Virus record (IMG/VR): IMGVR_UViG_3300037507_001179
Location: 1-34,594 of that record
Reading direction: 5' to 3' (one strand)
Origin: a virus
Length of the DNA stretch: 34,594 bases
The notes beneath the pieces are model-generated. The model had not been told where the DNA came from, searched no databases, and saw only the letters and a program-made list of their open reading frames with translations. Numbering within the stretch: the first letter of the stretch is position 1; every line of letters begins with the position of its first letter. This document shows positions 1 through 5,305 of the stretch, piece after piece. A program made the translations under genes and the position numbers.

Positions 1-15
1 CGTCCTTGACCTCAC
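1..15. repeat. Left copy of 15-bp terminal direct repeat
   Basis: The first 15 bases, CGTCCTTGACCTCAC, are identical to the last 15 bases of the window. This is what a circular or circularly permuted assembly gives when the overlap is left in place. It is also what filled-in 15-nt cohesive ends would give. Fifteen bases is shorter than usual assembler k-mer overlaps, so the cohesive-end reading deserves attention. Confidence 0.85.
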
Positions 16-46
16 CCCGACGAAAACCCCCTGTAGGAGACTTCCT

Positions 47-58
47 CCCCCCGGGGGG
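47..58. other. GC-only 12-bp palindrome, candidate cos/packaging element
   Basis: A perfect CCCCCCGGGGGG palindrome lies in the short non-coding stretch between the stop of the small HTH gene (64) and, across the terminal repeat, the small terminase gene. It is about 154 bp upstream of the proposed terminase start, similar to the position of cosN relative to Nu1 in lambda. On the minus strand it is followed by a GGAG/CTCC mini-hairpin and a GGGGGTTTT tract, so it could instead be part of a terminator. The packaging role is an inference from position only. Confidence 0.35.
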
Positions 59-63
59 CCACC

Positions 64-402
64 CTACCCTAGGATCGCCTTCTTAGCCCTTTCCCCAGCG
101 TCTGCCACAGCCTGTCGACTCACCCCCAGCGCGTGCGCCGCGGCTGCCTGGTGCTCGTGCCCAGTGATGTGTCCCATGCCAACGCCAAATGCTAGGCCCA
201 CCAGCCTAAGGTGCAGATTGCTATCCTTGTGTCCCGTGAGCATGTAGGTCAGGAGGCGCACTATAGCCACACCCCCTGCTGTCTGTGCTTGCCGTCTGGC
301 AGTGATCCTGTGCCACCTCCACACGTCGTCTATCTGGTCCTCGGTTAGTCCGAGGTCGGCTAGGTCGTCACAGGCGGCTGAGTAGTCGGCGTCGTCAATC
401 AT
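64..402 (-). CDS. Small HTH protein downstream of tRNA-like element
   Basis: A 112-aa protein of unknown function. The last 30 residues contain a plausible helix-turn-helix (AAAAHALGVSRQAVADAGER, roughly residues 84-103), of the type seen in sigma-like regulators and terminase small subunits. The N-terminal half is acidic (MIDDADYSAACDDLADLG) and the middle is weakly hydrophobic. The gene stops 63 bp before the window end and lies just upstream of the terminase operon across the circular junction, so a regulator of late or packaging genes is possible. Its ATG is only 10 nt beyond the discriminator base of a tRNA-shaped element. The only SD-like bases (GGAG, about 10 nt upstream of the ATG) fall in that element's acceptor-stem 3' strand and discriminator base. 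Function is not recognised. Confidence 0.7.
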   Translation of the reverse strand: MIDDADYSAACDDLADLGLTEDQIDDVWRWHRITARRQAQTAGGVAIVRLLTYMLTGHKDSNLHLRLVGLAFGVGMGHITGHEHQAAAAHALGVSRQAVADAGERAKKAILG

Positions 403-412
403 TTGGAAAAGG

Positions 413-511
413 CTCCCAGGTACAGACTCGAACTGTACGGCCTGCGCTTTGTCCCAGCATTTTGGCCCTTAGCCTTGAGGGAGCGCTGCTCTACCAACTG
501 AGCTACTGGGA
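413..511 (-). tRNA. tRNA-shaped element with expanded anticodon loop
   Basis: Read on the minus strand, the element has an acceptor strand TCCCAG (from 510 or 511), canonical T8-A9, a D-arm GCTC-AGTTGGTA-GAGC with G18G19, A26, a 5-bp anticodon stem GCGCT/AGCGC (486-482 and 448-444), a 5-nt variable loop, and a T-arm GTACAG-TTCGAGT-CTGTAC with the conserved TTCGA. The acceptor closes with CTGGGA, then G73-CC. CCA is not fully encoded. The T-stem has 6 bp and the acceptor 6 bp, preserving a 12-bp stack. The anomaly is the anticodon loop: 33 nt (449-481) instead of 7, so no anticodon can be assigned. It could be an intron-bearing tRNA, a decayed tRNA, or a tRNA-like leader of the gene that starts at 402. 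Confidence 0.6.
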
Positions 512-515
512 TTGT

Positions 516-540
516 GTGCAGTCTCTCCTGCTGTCACGCC
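516..540. repeat. Hairpin repeat, copy 1
   Basis: This 25-bp unit begins GTGCAGTCTCTCCTGC. It forms a GCAG/CTGC hairpin with a TCTCTC loop (GAGAGA on the minus strand). It sits directly upstream of the tRNA-shaped element in the direction of transcription. Copies 2 and 3 are at 581 and 702. Confidence 0.7.
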
Positions 541-580
541 TTTTGACTCAGCGGCGTTCCTGTCTCGGCGTCCCGAAAGT

Positions 581-605
581 GTGCCGTCTCTCCGGCTGTC
601 ACGCC
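581..605. repeat. Hairpin repeat, copy 2, with compensatory change
   Basis: Same unit as at 516, but the stem is GCCG/CGGC rather than GCAG/CTGC around the identical TCTCTC loop. Both sides of one base pair changed together, keeping the pairing. The nine bases just before it on the plus strand (CCCGAAAGT, 572-580) recur before copy 3. Confidence 0.7.
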
Positions 606-653
606 CATTCAAGCTGACGTTGCTAGGCTTACGACGCCCACGGCCTTTATTGA

Positions 654-670
654 TTGAGTTGCACTCAATT
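654..670. promoter_or_regulatory. 17-bp perfect palindrome, possible operator
   Basis: ATTGAGTTGCACTCAAT is a perfect 7-bp inverted repeat with a TGC centre. It lies in the non-coding stretch 517-776, between hairpin repeat copies 2 and 3. The shape suits a dimeric repressor site. It could also fold as an RNA hairpin with a tight three-base loop. Confidence 0.45.
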
Positions 671-701
671 CTGTTTAGGTCGCACTGCGAGCCCGAAAGT
701 C

Positions 702-726
702 GTGCAGTCTCTCCTGCTGTCGCACC
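702..726. repeat. Hairpin repeat, copy 3
   Basis: Same unit as copy 1, with the GCAG/CTGC stem and TCTCTC loop, preceded by CCCGAAAGT at 692-700. The stretch 727-776 between this copy and the next gene shows nothing I can name. Confidence 0.65.
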
Positions 727-776
727 ACTTTTGGCCCCGAGGAGGTCGAAGCCACGCAGGTGTCGCGGAAGTGCAC

Positions 777-959
777 TCAGTGATGCACACTTGGCTGCAC
801 TTCGTCAAGGTCCTCCTGTGTCCACCCCTCCCTACGCATCTGTTCCTCCAGTGCTGCCGCCTTGGCTTGTGCCCGCAGCAGTCGATTTTTTGACTCCTGC
901 AACTGCATCTTGAGTGACTCAATCAAGAATTGATTTTCTAAGCGTTCGATAGGTGTCAT
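777..959 (-). CDS. Small coiled-coil protein
   Basis: A 60-aa hydrophilic protein, unrecognised. Residues 5-45 are a likely coiled coil rich in E, L, Q, K and R (for example LENQFLIESLKMQLQESK), followed by an acidic tail (WTQEDLDEVQ). Its ATG overlaps the upstream stop as ATGA (956-959), so it is translationally coupled as the last protein gene of the early unit before the non-coding region 403-776. Confidence 0.65.
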   Translation of the reverse strand: MTPIERLENQFLIESLKMQLQESKNRLLRAQAKAAALEEQMRREGWTQEDLDEVQPSVHH

Positions 960-1165
960 TTCAGTGCCTCCCTTGCTATTGCCCGCACCGCGTCCATGCG
1001 GTCAGGTAGTGTAATAACGAAATCGCAGTCGCGTATTTGTTTCAGTACTGCTTCTAATTTTTCAATCCGCGCTTCAGCGGCATCTAAATCAGCATTCAGC
1101 AGGCACATTCCACCGCATTCACATGGACATTCCTGAGTGTTTATCATTGGCACTTTATTATTCAT
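956..1165 (-). CDS. Small protein with Cys-rich N-terminus and coiled coil
   Basis: 69 aa from an ATG at 1165 that overlaps the upstream stop by 8 bp. Longer upstream starts would overlap most of the preceding gene and are unlikely. The N-terminal region has four closely spaced cysteines (QECPCECGGMC), a possible metal site. A short coiled coil follows (AEARIEKLEAVLKQIR). No family recognised. Confidence 0.6.
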   Translation of the reverse strand: MNNKVPMINTQECPCECGGMCLLNADLDAAEARIEKLEAVLKQIRDCDFVITLPDRMDAVRAIAREALK

Positions 1166-1373
1166 TCCGCGTTTTCTGCCATTCTTCAAATGCTGCCCAA
1201 ACGGCTTTATTTGGATTCTGGCAGCTTCGCTCACTCCCATCCTTTCTGAGCCATAACGGGCCAAAGTGCCTGTCATAATCAAACCGCCACACCTTGCCGT
1301 TCACAGTTACTTGCTGGTCGGCAAGGTCGCAAACCGTGATAATGGTGTTTTCGTCCCAACGGATTAATTTCAT
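1158..1373 (-). CDS. Hypothetical protein
   Basis: 71 aa, starting MKLIRWDENT at 1373 with a purine-rich GGAGGGGGA directly before the ATG. It overlaps the previous gene's 3' end by 4 bp. The sequence alternates hydrophobic and charged residues (VTVNGKVWRFDYDRHFG) and is probably a small beta-rich fold. It is one of a string of small early proteins with no recognisable function. Confidence 0.6.
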   Translation of the reverse strand: MKLIRWDENTIITVCDLADQQVTVNGKVWRFDYDRHFGPLWLRKDGSERSCQNPNKAVWAAFEEWQKTRNE

Positions 1374-1669
1374 TCCCCCTCCTCCCACTTACCCAGCGTC
1401 CTCAGAAAAGCCTCTGCACGGTATCTAGCTGGCAACCCGTAAGGGTTCCACCTGTATGTTAGGCTTTGAACCAAACACGCCATGTCGTAAAGCGCGTTTG
1501 TGTATTCGACCATGTTGGTGCTTTGACCCAAATGGTTCTCCGCCTCGTGCATCGCGTTGAGGTCAGTGCAGTAGTTTTTGTAGCAATCTTTGCAAATATC
1601 TTTGCAACATTCACAAATATAGTCACCGCACTCTTGCGCAATCGCAGCATTTATTTGCTTGTCAGTCAT
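1370..1669 (-). CDS. Phage ABA-sandwich-like protein, tandem paralogue 2
   Basis: 99 aa from MTDKQINAAIAQECG. It shares its start (MTDKQINAAIA), its middle (LNAMHEAE) and its end (RAEAFLRTLGKWEE) with the gene immediately upstream at 1666-1974, so the two arose by tandem duplication. The pattern resembles the small phage ABA sandwich proteins common in uncultured tailed phages, whose role is unknown. This copy has gained cysteines (YICECCKDICKDCYKNYC), a cluster of seven within about 18 residues that the paralogue lacks. That looks like a metal-binding insertion. It overlaps its neighbours at both ends by ATGA. Confidence 0.7.
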   Translation of the reverse strand: MTDKQINAAIAQECGDYICECCKDICKDCYKNYCTDLNAMHEAENHLGQSTNMVEYTNALYDMACLVQSLTYRWNPYGLPARYRAEAFLRTLGKWEEGE

Positions 1670-1974
1670 TTTGCAGCCTCCTCCCATTTGCCTATCGTCC
1701 TCAAAAAAGCTTCTGCGCGTTGGCGGGCTGTTGCGCATATCGGCCAGCGCGTTGATTGGGTGATGTCATAAAGTGCCAAGTAGTACCCCTTAAAGAGCTC
1801 GTCAGAATCCAGCACTTTCTCGGCTTCATGCATGGCGTTTAGGCATCCGCAGTAGTTTGGCAAAAACATTACCCTGTTGGCTGTTTCGCCAGGCGCCTTG
1901 CCAACAACATTGTTTCTAATCTCCGTCCACCCGCACTCTCGCGCAATCGCCGCGTTGATTTGTTTGTCAGTCAT
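1666..1974 (-). CDS. Phage ABA-sandwich-like protein, tandem paralogue 1
   Basis: 102 aa. It begins MTDKQINAAIARECGWTE and ends ARQRAEAFLRTIGKWEE, the typical frame of small phage ABA-sandwich-type proteins of unknown function. The central YCGCLNAMHEAEKVL is characteristic. It is the upstream member of a tandem pair with 1370-1669 and lacks that copy's cysteine cluster. It follows the 71-aa gene by 4 bp. Confidence 0.7.
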   Translation of the reverse strand: MTDKQINAAIARECGWTEIRNNVVGKAPGETANRVMFLPNYCGCLNAMHEAEKVLDSDELFKGYYLALYDITQSTRWPICATARQRAEAFLRTIGKWEEAAK

Positions 1975-1978
1975 AGTG

Positions 1979-2194
1979 CTACTCCCCCTTCAACGGCGCC
2001 AGCGTTGCCTCCATCATCACCGGATCTACCCCGAGCTGGTCGGCAATGATCCTCCGGGCCTCGTATTCGCCTTCCGCGGTGACGCTCCACCAGCGAAATG
2101 GCCGGAAATCGCATGAGACGATGTAGTGCAGTTTTCTTATTGTGTCCGCTGTGGTCATATTGGTTTGAATGGTTAGGGGGGTAGAATCAGGCAT
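1979..2194 (-). CDS. Hypothetical protein
   Basis: 71 aa if the ATG at 2194 is used, which overlaps the upstream stop by 8 bp (ATGCCTGA). An internal ATG (MTTADTIRKLHY) 12 codons later is an alternative. The core (WWSVTAEGEYEARRIIADQLG) resembles small phage proteins of alpha-beta type. No function assigned. Confidence 0.6.
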   Translation of the reverse strand: MPDSTPLTIQTNMTTADTIRKLHYIVSCDFRPFRWWSVTAEGEYEARRIIADQLGVDPVMMEATLAPLKGE

Positions 2195-2546
2195 TCTGTC
2201 GGTTTGTCAGCTTTTGAAACGTGTTGTTTAGCTCGGTCCTGTCGCGGACCCAGTCAGCAGTAGTGCCAACGTACAGATGCACCGTCTCCGGGTCCACTAG
2301 GTCGAGCATGCACAAGGCCCCTCGGAGTTCGGCCTCAAGCATGTCAGCGCGCTCGGTCAGCGCTTCGACCTGCGCCGGGTGCACCACCTCGCAAGCTAGG
2401 CAGGGTCGGCTTGCGAGTGCTGCGTTCTCGGCGCGGAGTGCCTGGTTGAGTTCGATCTGGCGCGCCAGCCGGTCGCCCAAGTCTTGGGCTGCAACGTAAT
2501 TTGCGAACACGTCGGCCTTGGTTACATTTGGTGGGTCAAGGGTCAT
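2187..2546 (-). CDS. Coiled-coil hypothetical protein
   Basis: 119 aa from MTLDPPNVTKADVF. Upstream starts would run into the repeat-rich non-coding stretch and look spurious. Residues 30-90 are a probable coiled coil (LARQIELNQALRAENAAL, VEALTERADMLEAELRGAL), interrupted by a CLAC motif. It is the first gene transcribed after the candidate origin at 2607-2794. Function unknown. Confidence 0.6.
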   Translation of the reverse strand: MTLDPPNVTKADVFANYVAAQDLGDRLARQIELNQALRAENAALASRPCLACEVVHPAQVEALTERADMLEAELRGALCMLDLVDPETVHLYVGTTADWVRDRTELNNTFQKLTNRQNA

Positions 2547-2606
2547 GAGTTTGTAGTCGGTTGGTTTTGGTCTGAAATTTAGGAAAATCCGCTTGGGTAG
2601 CTGAAA

Positions 2607-2794
2607 TGTTACCGATGTTACCGGTAACAAACGCAAACTTCTTTAGGCGCCCGCGCACTCACCCTCGCGCATCACGCCCTTATCCTATTTTATACTCTAT
2701 TTATAGGATTCTATCGGTAACACCGGTAACATCCTTGTGGTTTAGGCACTTACACCGGTAACATCGACGGTAACACTCGGTAACACCGGTAACA
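2607..2794. repeat. CGGTAACA iteron cluster, candidate replication origin
   Basis: The octamer CGGTAACA occurs as TGTTACCG at 2607-2614, as both halves of the perfect palindrome TGTTACCGGTAACA at 2616-2629, and directly at 2715, 2724, 2756, 2768, 2778 and 2787. That is nine copies in 188 bp, with spacings of 9-12 bp inside the right-hand cluster. The AT-rich gap between clusters contains an inverted repeat. Iterons plus an AT-rich region beside the replicative primase-helicase gene are the usual layout of a phage origin. The right-hand copies also encode the last residues of that protein. Confidence 0.6.
2682..2709. promoter_or_regulatory. AT-rich inverted repeat between iteron clusters
   Basis: ATCCTAT (2682-2688) and ATAGGAT (2703-2709) flank 14 bp of almost pure A/T. 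This could be the DNA unwinding element of the candidate origin. On the minus strand it also contains TATAAA boxes that could serve a promoter for the genes from 2546 downward. The stem is too AT-rich for a convincing intrinsic terminator. Confidence 0.4.
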
Positions 2795-4970
2795 TTCGCC
2801 AGCGCTTCACGGTTGAGCCTCCAGCGCGGGCAACGTAGCTGGTCCACCCAAGCCTGCGCAGTATCACCCCAACGCGTTTTGCGGCCGCGTTACTCTGGTC
2901 CTTGATGTCGATTTGAAGCGGTCCCCCCAAGATCTCCCGCGCGCTGTAGGTGCGGTGCGACTCCATAAAGCTGCCAATGATCTCCTCCCACGGATCCTCT
3001 GGGCGGCGTTCGTCGGCCTCGGTCGAGGCTTGGAGCACTGGCACGCCCCACCAGTCCTCGCCCGCCCGAAACCGTGCCACTGCCTCGGCGAATAACTGCT
3101 CTCGGTTTTCCCTCAACCAGTCCGGGTTAAGAAACCCGCACCGAACCGGCCAAAACCTACGCGCTCCTGTGTCGTCGGCCTGCCAGTCGTCTCGGTTTGT
3201 CGTGCCAGCAAACACGCTCTGCCGTGGGTGCTCCTCGGTCACCCGCCCGTAGGGTAGGCGCACCCGGTCAATGCGCGTGGACATGATGCCCTTCAGCCGG
3301 TCCACGTCAGCCCGGCGAAACGCGTGCATTTCCGCCACCTCGATTAGCCAGCGGCCCTTCAATGAGAGCACAAAATCTTTGCTGCCAAAGTCCTCGTGAC
3401 ACTCGCCAAACCAGTCGCCCCCGAGGATCGCCAGCGCGGACGATTTCCCAGCGCCTTGCGAACCCTCGAACACCGGCATGGTGTCCACCTTACAGCCTGG
3501 ACGGAGCGCACGAGCCACCATTGAGATCAGCCAACACTCGCCAACTCGGACGTGGTACGGGGTCAGCGGCGTGCCAAAGCCGCGCGGGAGCACGTCGTGC
3601 AGTCGGTGCGTGCCGTCCCATGTCAGCGATTCCAGCCACTCCTTCAGGCTGTTTTTGGGGTTGCCTCGGGCCACGGCGTCGGCGGCCTCATGGACGCGCT
3701 CGGTTCCAAGGGTCGGAAACTCAAAGACAGATTGAATCCACCGGGTTACTCGGACGGCGAGGTAGTCAGTCCAGTTTTCGGTTGGTCCAAACGCATCGGT
3801 CTGGATTTTCTCCAAAAACGTGTCGTACCAGATCCGCCCTTTCCATCGTGAGTGCTTTTCGAGCACTTGGCACACGCCGTTCAAACATGGCACATAACGT
3901 CCCTGCGCGCCACGCTGAAACCCAAAGTCCACCAGTTCCGGCTTGCTTTCAGCAATCTCCTCGCGCACCTCCACCCGCTGGATAAGTTCCGTTTCTCCCG
4001 TTCGAATGGCTTGGGTCGTAGTTGTCGTGCGTGCCACAATCAGTTCCTGCACCCCGACGCGTTCGGCCCGCGCTAAGAACGCAAGGCACTCCTCCCGCGT
4101 CCAACCCTCGGAAATGGCGTCGGCCACGTCCCAGCCCTTTTGATCGTAGGATTTGGGATGGGCGATTTTTACCTCGCAGCCGCGGACGATGAGCAACTCG
4201 GCAATTCGAGCCATGCACTTGCGCCCTGGTTCGTCTGCATCGGGCCAGAGCACCACTCGACGCCCTTCGAGCGGGCTCCAGTCCACATGCTCCACCGCAC
4301 CAGAACCACCGGGCCACGTCACCGTAGGCGTCGCAGGGTCCAGTGCTCTGTAGGCGTCTGCGCATTTCTCCCCCTCCACCAGCACCACCACGGCGTTAGG
4401 TAGGCTGGCAAGCTGGTCCAGCCCGTACAACGGACGGGGGCAGGCAAACGCCTTGGTCTGCCACACGATGTCGCCGCGCTCGTCGTACCAGGGCGTTCGC
4501 GGGATCAGCTTTTTACCGCTTTCGGTGTCGATGCGGCAGATGAACCCAAGCACGTTTCCTTCCGCGTTCCGGTATGTGTACCGTGCCGAGGACGCCGGTA
4601 GCTTCGGGTTTGGCATGTCCTCGGGCGGATCCAGCACTGGGTCCAGTTCGTCGGGGTCTGGTTCCTGCACCCGCTGCGCCGCCCGCGGTTGCGGTTGCGT
4701 GTCCCCGCCCAGTCGCTTGGCCGCCTCGCCTTGGCCGATGCCGTGAATGGCAGCGTATAGGCTCACCGGATCGCCTCCCTTCTCGCCGGTGGCAAAATCA
4801 GACCACGCGCCTTTGCGAGCATGGATTTTTAGAGATTCGCCCGGCTCACCCGCCAGCGATCCAACGCACCAGTTCGGCCCGATTTTCTTTCCATTTGGGA
4901 GCCACTGCTTAAGCGTGCCGAGGTAGTCAGCAAGCAACCGCGCGTTGATAGAGTCGAAGTCGATGCTCAT
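2742..4970 (-). CDS. Primase-helicase with Toprim and VapE domains
   Basis: 742 aa from MSIDFDSINARL, whose ATG overlaps the nuclease stop as ATGA. Residues 30-75 resemble the N-terminal region of phage primases without an obvious zinc site. A Toprim domain follows at about 195-265, with VEGEK (198-202) and the acidic motif in WPDADEPG (242-249). The C-terminal half is a VapE/D5-like ATPase: Walker A GSQGAGKS (503-510), Walker B in WLIEVAEM (541-548), sensor GTTNRDD, and a putative arginine finger in TGARRFWPV. It should make primers and unwind DNA at the replication fork. Its last codons lie in the iteron cluster. Confidence 0.92.
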   Translation of the reverse strand: MSIDFDSINARLLADYLGTLKQWLPNGKKIGPNWCVGSLAGEPGESLKIHARKGAWSDFATGEKGGDPVSLYAAIHGIGQGEAAKRLGGDTQPQPRAAQRVQEPDPDELDPVLDPPEDMPNPKLPASSARYTYRNAEGNVLGFICRIDTESGKKLIPRTPWYDERGDIVWQTKAFACPRPLYGLDQLASLPNAVVVLVEGEKCADAYRALDPATPTVTWPGGSGAVEHVDWSPLEGRRVVLWPDADEPGRKCMARIAELLIVRGCEVKIAHPKSYDQKGWDVADAISEGWTREECLAFLARAERVGVQELIVARTTTTTQAIRTGETELIQRVEVREEIAESKPELVDFGFQRGAQGRYVPCLNGVCQVLEKHSRWKGRIWYDTFLEKIQTDAFGPTENWTDYLAVRVTRWIQSVFEFPTLGTERVHEAADAVARGNPKNSLKEWLESLTWDGTHRLHDVLPRGFGTPLTPYHVRVGECWLISMVARALRPGCKVDTMPVFEGSQGAGKSSALAILGGDWFGECHEDFGSKDFVLSLKGRWLIEVAEMHAFRRADVDRLKGIMSTRIDRVRLPYGRVTEEHPRQSVFAGTTNRDDWQADDTGARRFWPVRCGFLNPDWLRENREQLFAEAVARFRAGEDWWGVPVLQASTEADERRPEDPWEEIIGSFMESHRTYSAREILGGPLQIDIKDQSNAAAKRVGVILRRLGWTSYVARAGGSTVKRWRMLPVLPSVTVDVTGVSA

Positions 4971-5305
4971 AGTCCTGCCTCCGCTTCCTCGGCCGAACGC
5001 GCAATCATCGCGATCCCGCCGTGTTGTTTCACGACCTTCTGCCACCGGAGCTGTTCAGCGCTTGGTTTGCCTTTGTTTGTTTTCACCTCGATAGACAGGA
5101 ACACCGCCACAGTCTTTCCAACGTGGTCTTGTGTGATGGTCAGCGCGCGCCAGCCGATAAGGTCAGCGGATCCAGGACACAGCCCAAACGTGTGCCACCG
5201 TGCGTGCTGATCCTGCACTCGGCCAACGTGGTTGCGAAATAGGCGGCAGTCAGGACGTGAGCCAATGGCGGAGAGGATTTGGTTTTGGATTTTAGCTTCG
5301 GACAT
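4967..5305 (-). CDS. VRR-NUC family nuclease
   Basis: 112 aa from MSEAKIQNQILSAIG; longer upstream readings are out-of-frame shadow of the helicase gene. It matches the small stand-alone VRR-NUC (PD-(D/E)XK) nucleases of phages: an N-terminal helix with a Q-x2-I pattern, RNHVGRVQD, the catalytic Asp in PGSADLIG, the E-x-K in LSIEVKTNKGKPSAEQ, and the closing QLRWQKVVKQHGGIAMIA. It sits between an SF2 helicase and the primase, overlapping both, and probably processes branched or flapped DNA during replication or recombination. Confidence 0.9.
   Translation of the reverse strand: MSEAKIQNQILSAIGSRPDCRLFRNHVGRVQDQHARWHTFGLCPGSADLIGWRALTITQDHVGKTVAVFLSIEVKTNKGKPSAEQLRWQKVVKQHGGIAMIARSAEEAEAGL

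Noticed and set aside
449-481. Assigning a leucine anticodon (CAA or AAG) to the tRNA-like element
   Set aside because: Neither triplet can be placed in a 7-nt loop closed by a paired 5-bp stem; only GCGCT/AGCGC pairs well and leaves 33 nt.
516-726. The three repeats as a small CRISPR array
   Set aside because: Spacers would be 40 and 96 bp, the repeats vary inside the stem, and no cas operon is present; the Cas4-like nuclease belongs to the recombination cluster.
512-913. A 133-codon plus-strand reading frame over the repeat region
   Set aside because: Composition is unlike protein, it crosses the tRNA-like leader and all three hairpin repeats, and it lies opposite the coiled-coil gene at 777-959.
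2682-2709. The AT-rich inverted repeat as an intrinsic terminator for the primase gene
   Set aside because: Stem is only 7 bp and AT-rich, loop is 14 bp, and there is no U-run following a GC stem.
3362-3985. A 207-codon plus-strand reading frame
   Set aside because: Antisense shadow of the primase-helicase, whose motifs across this stretch are complete.
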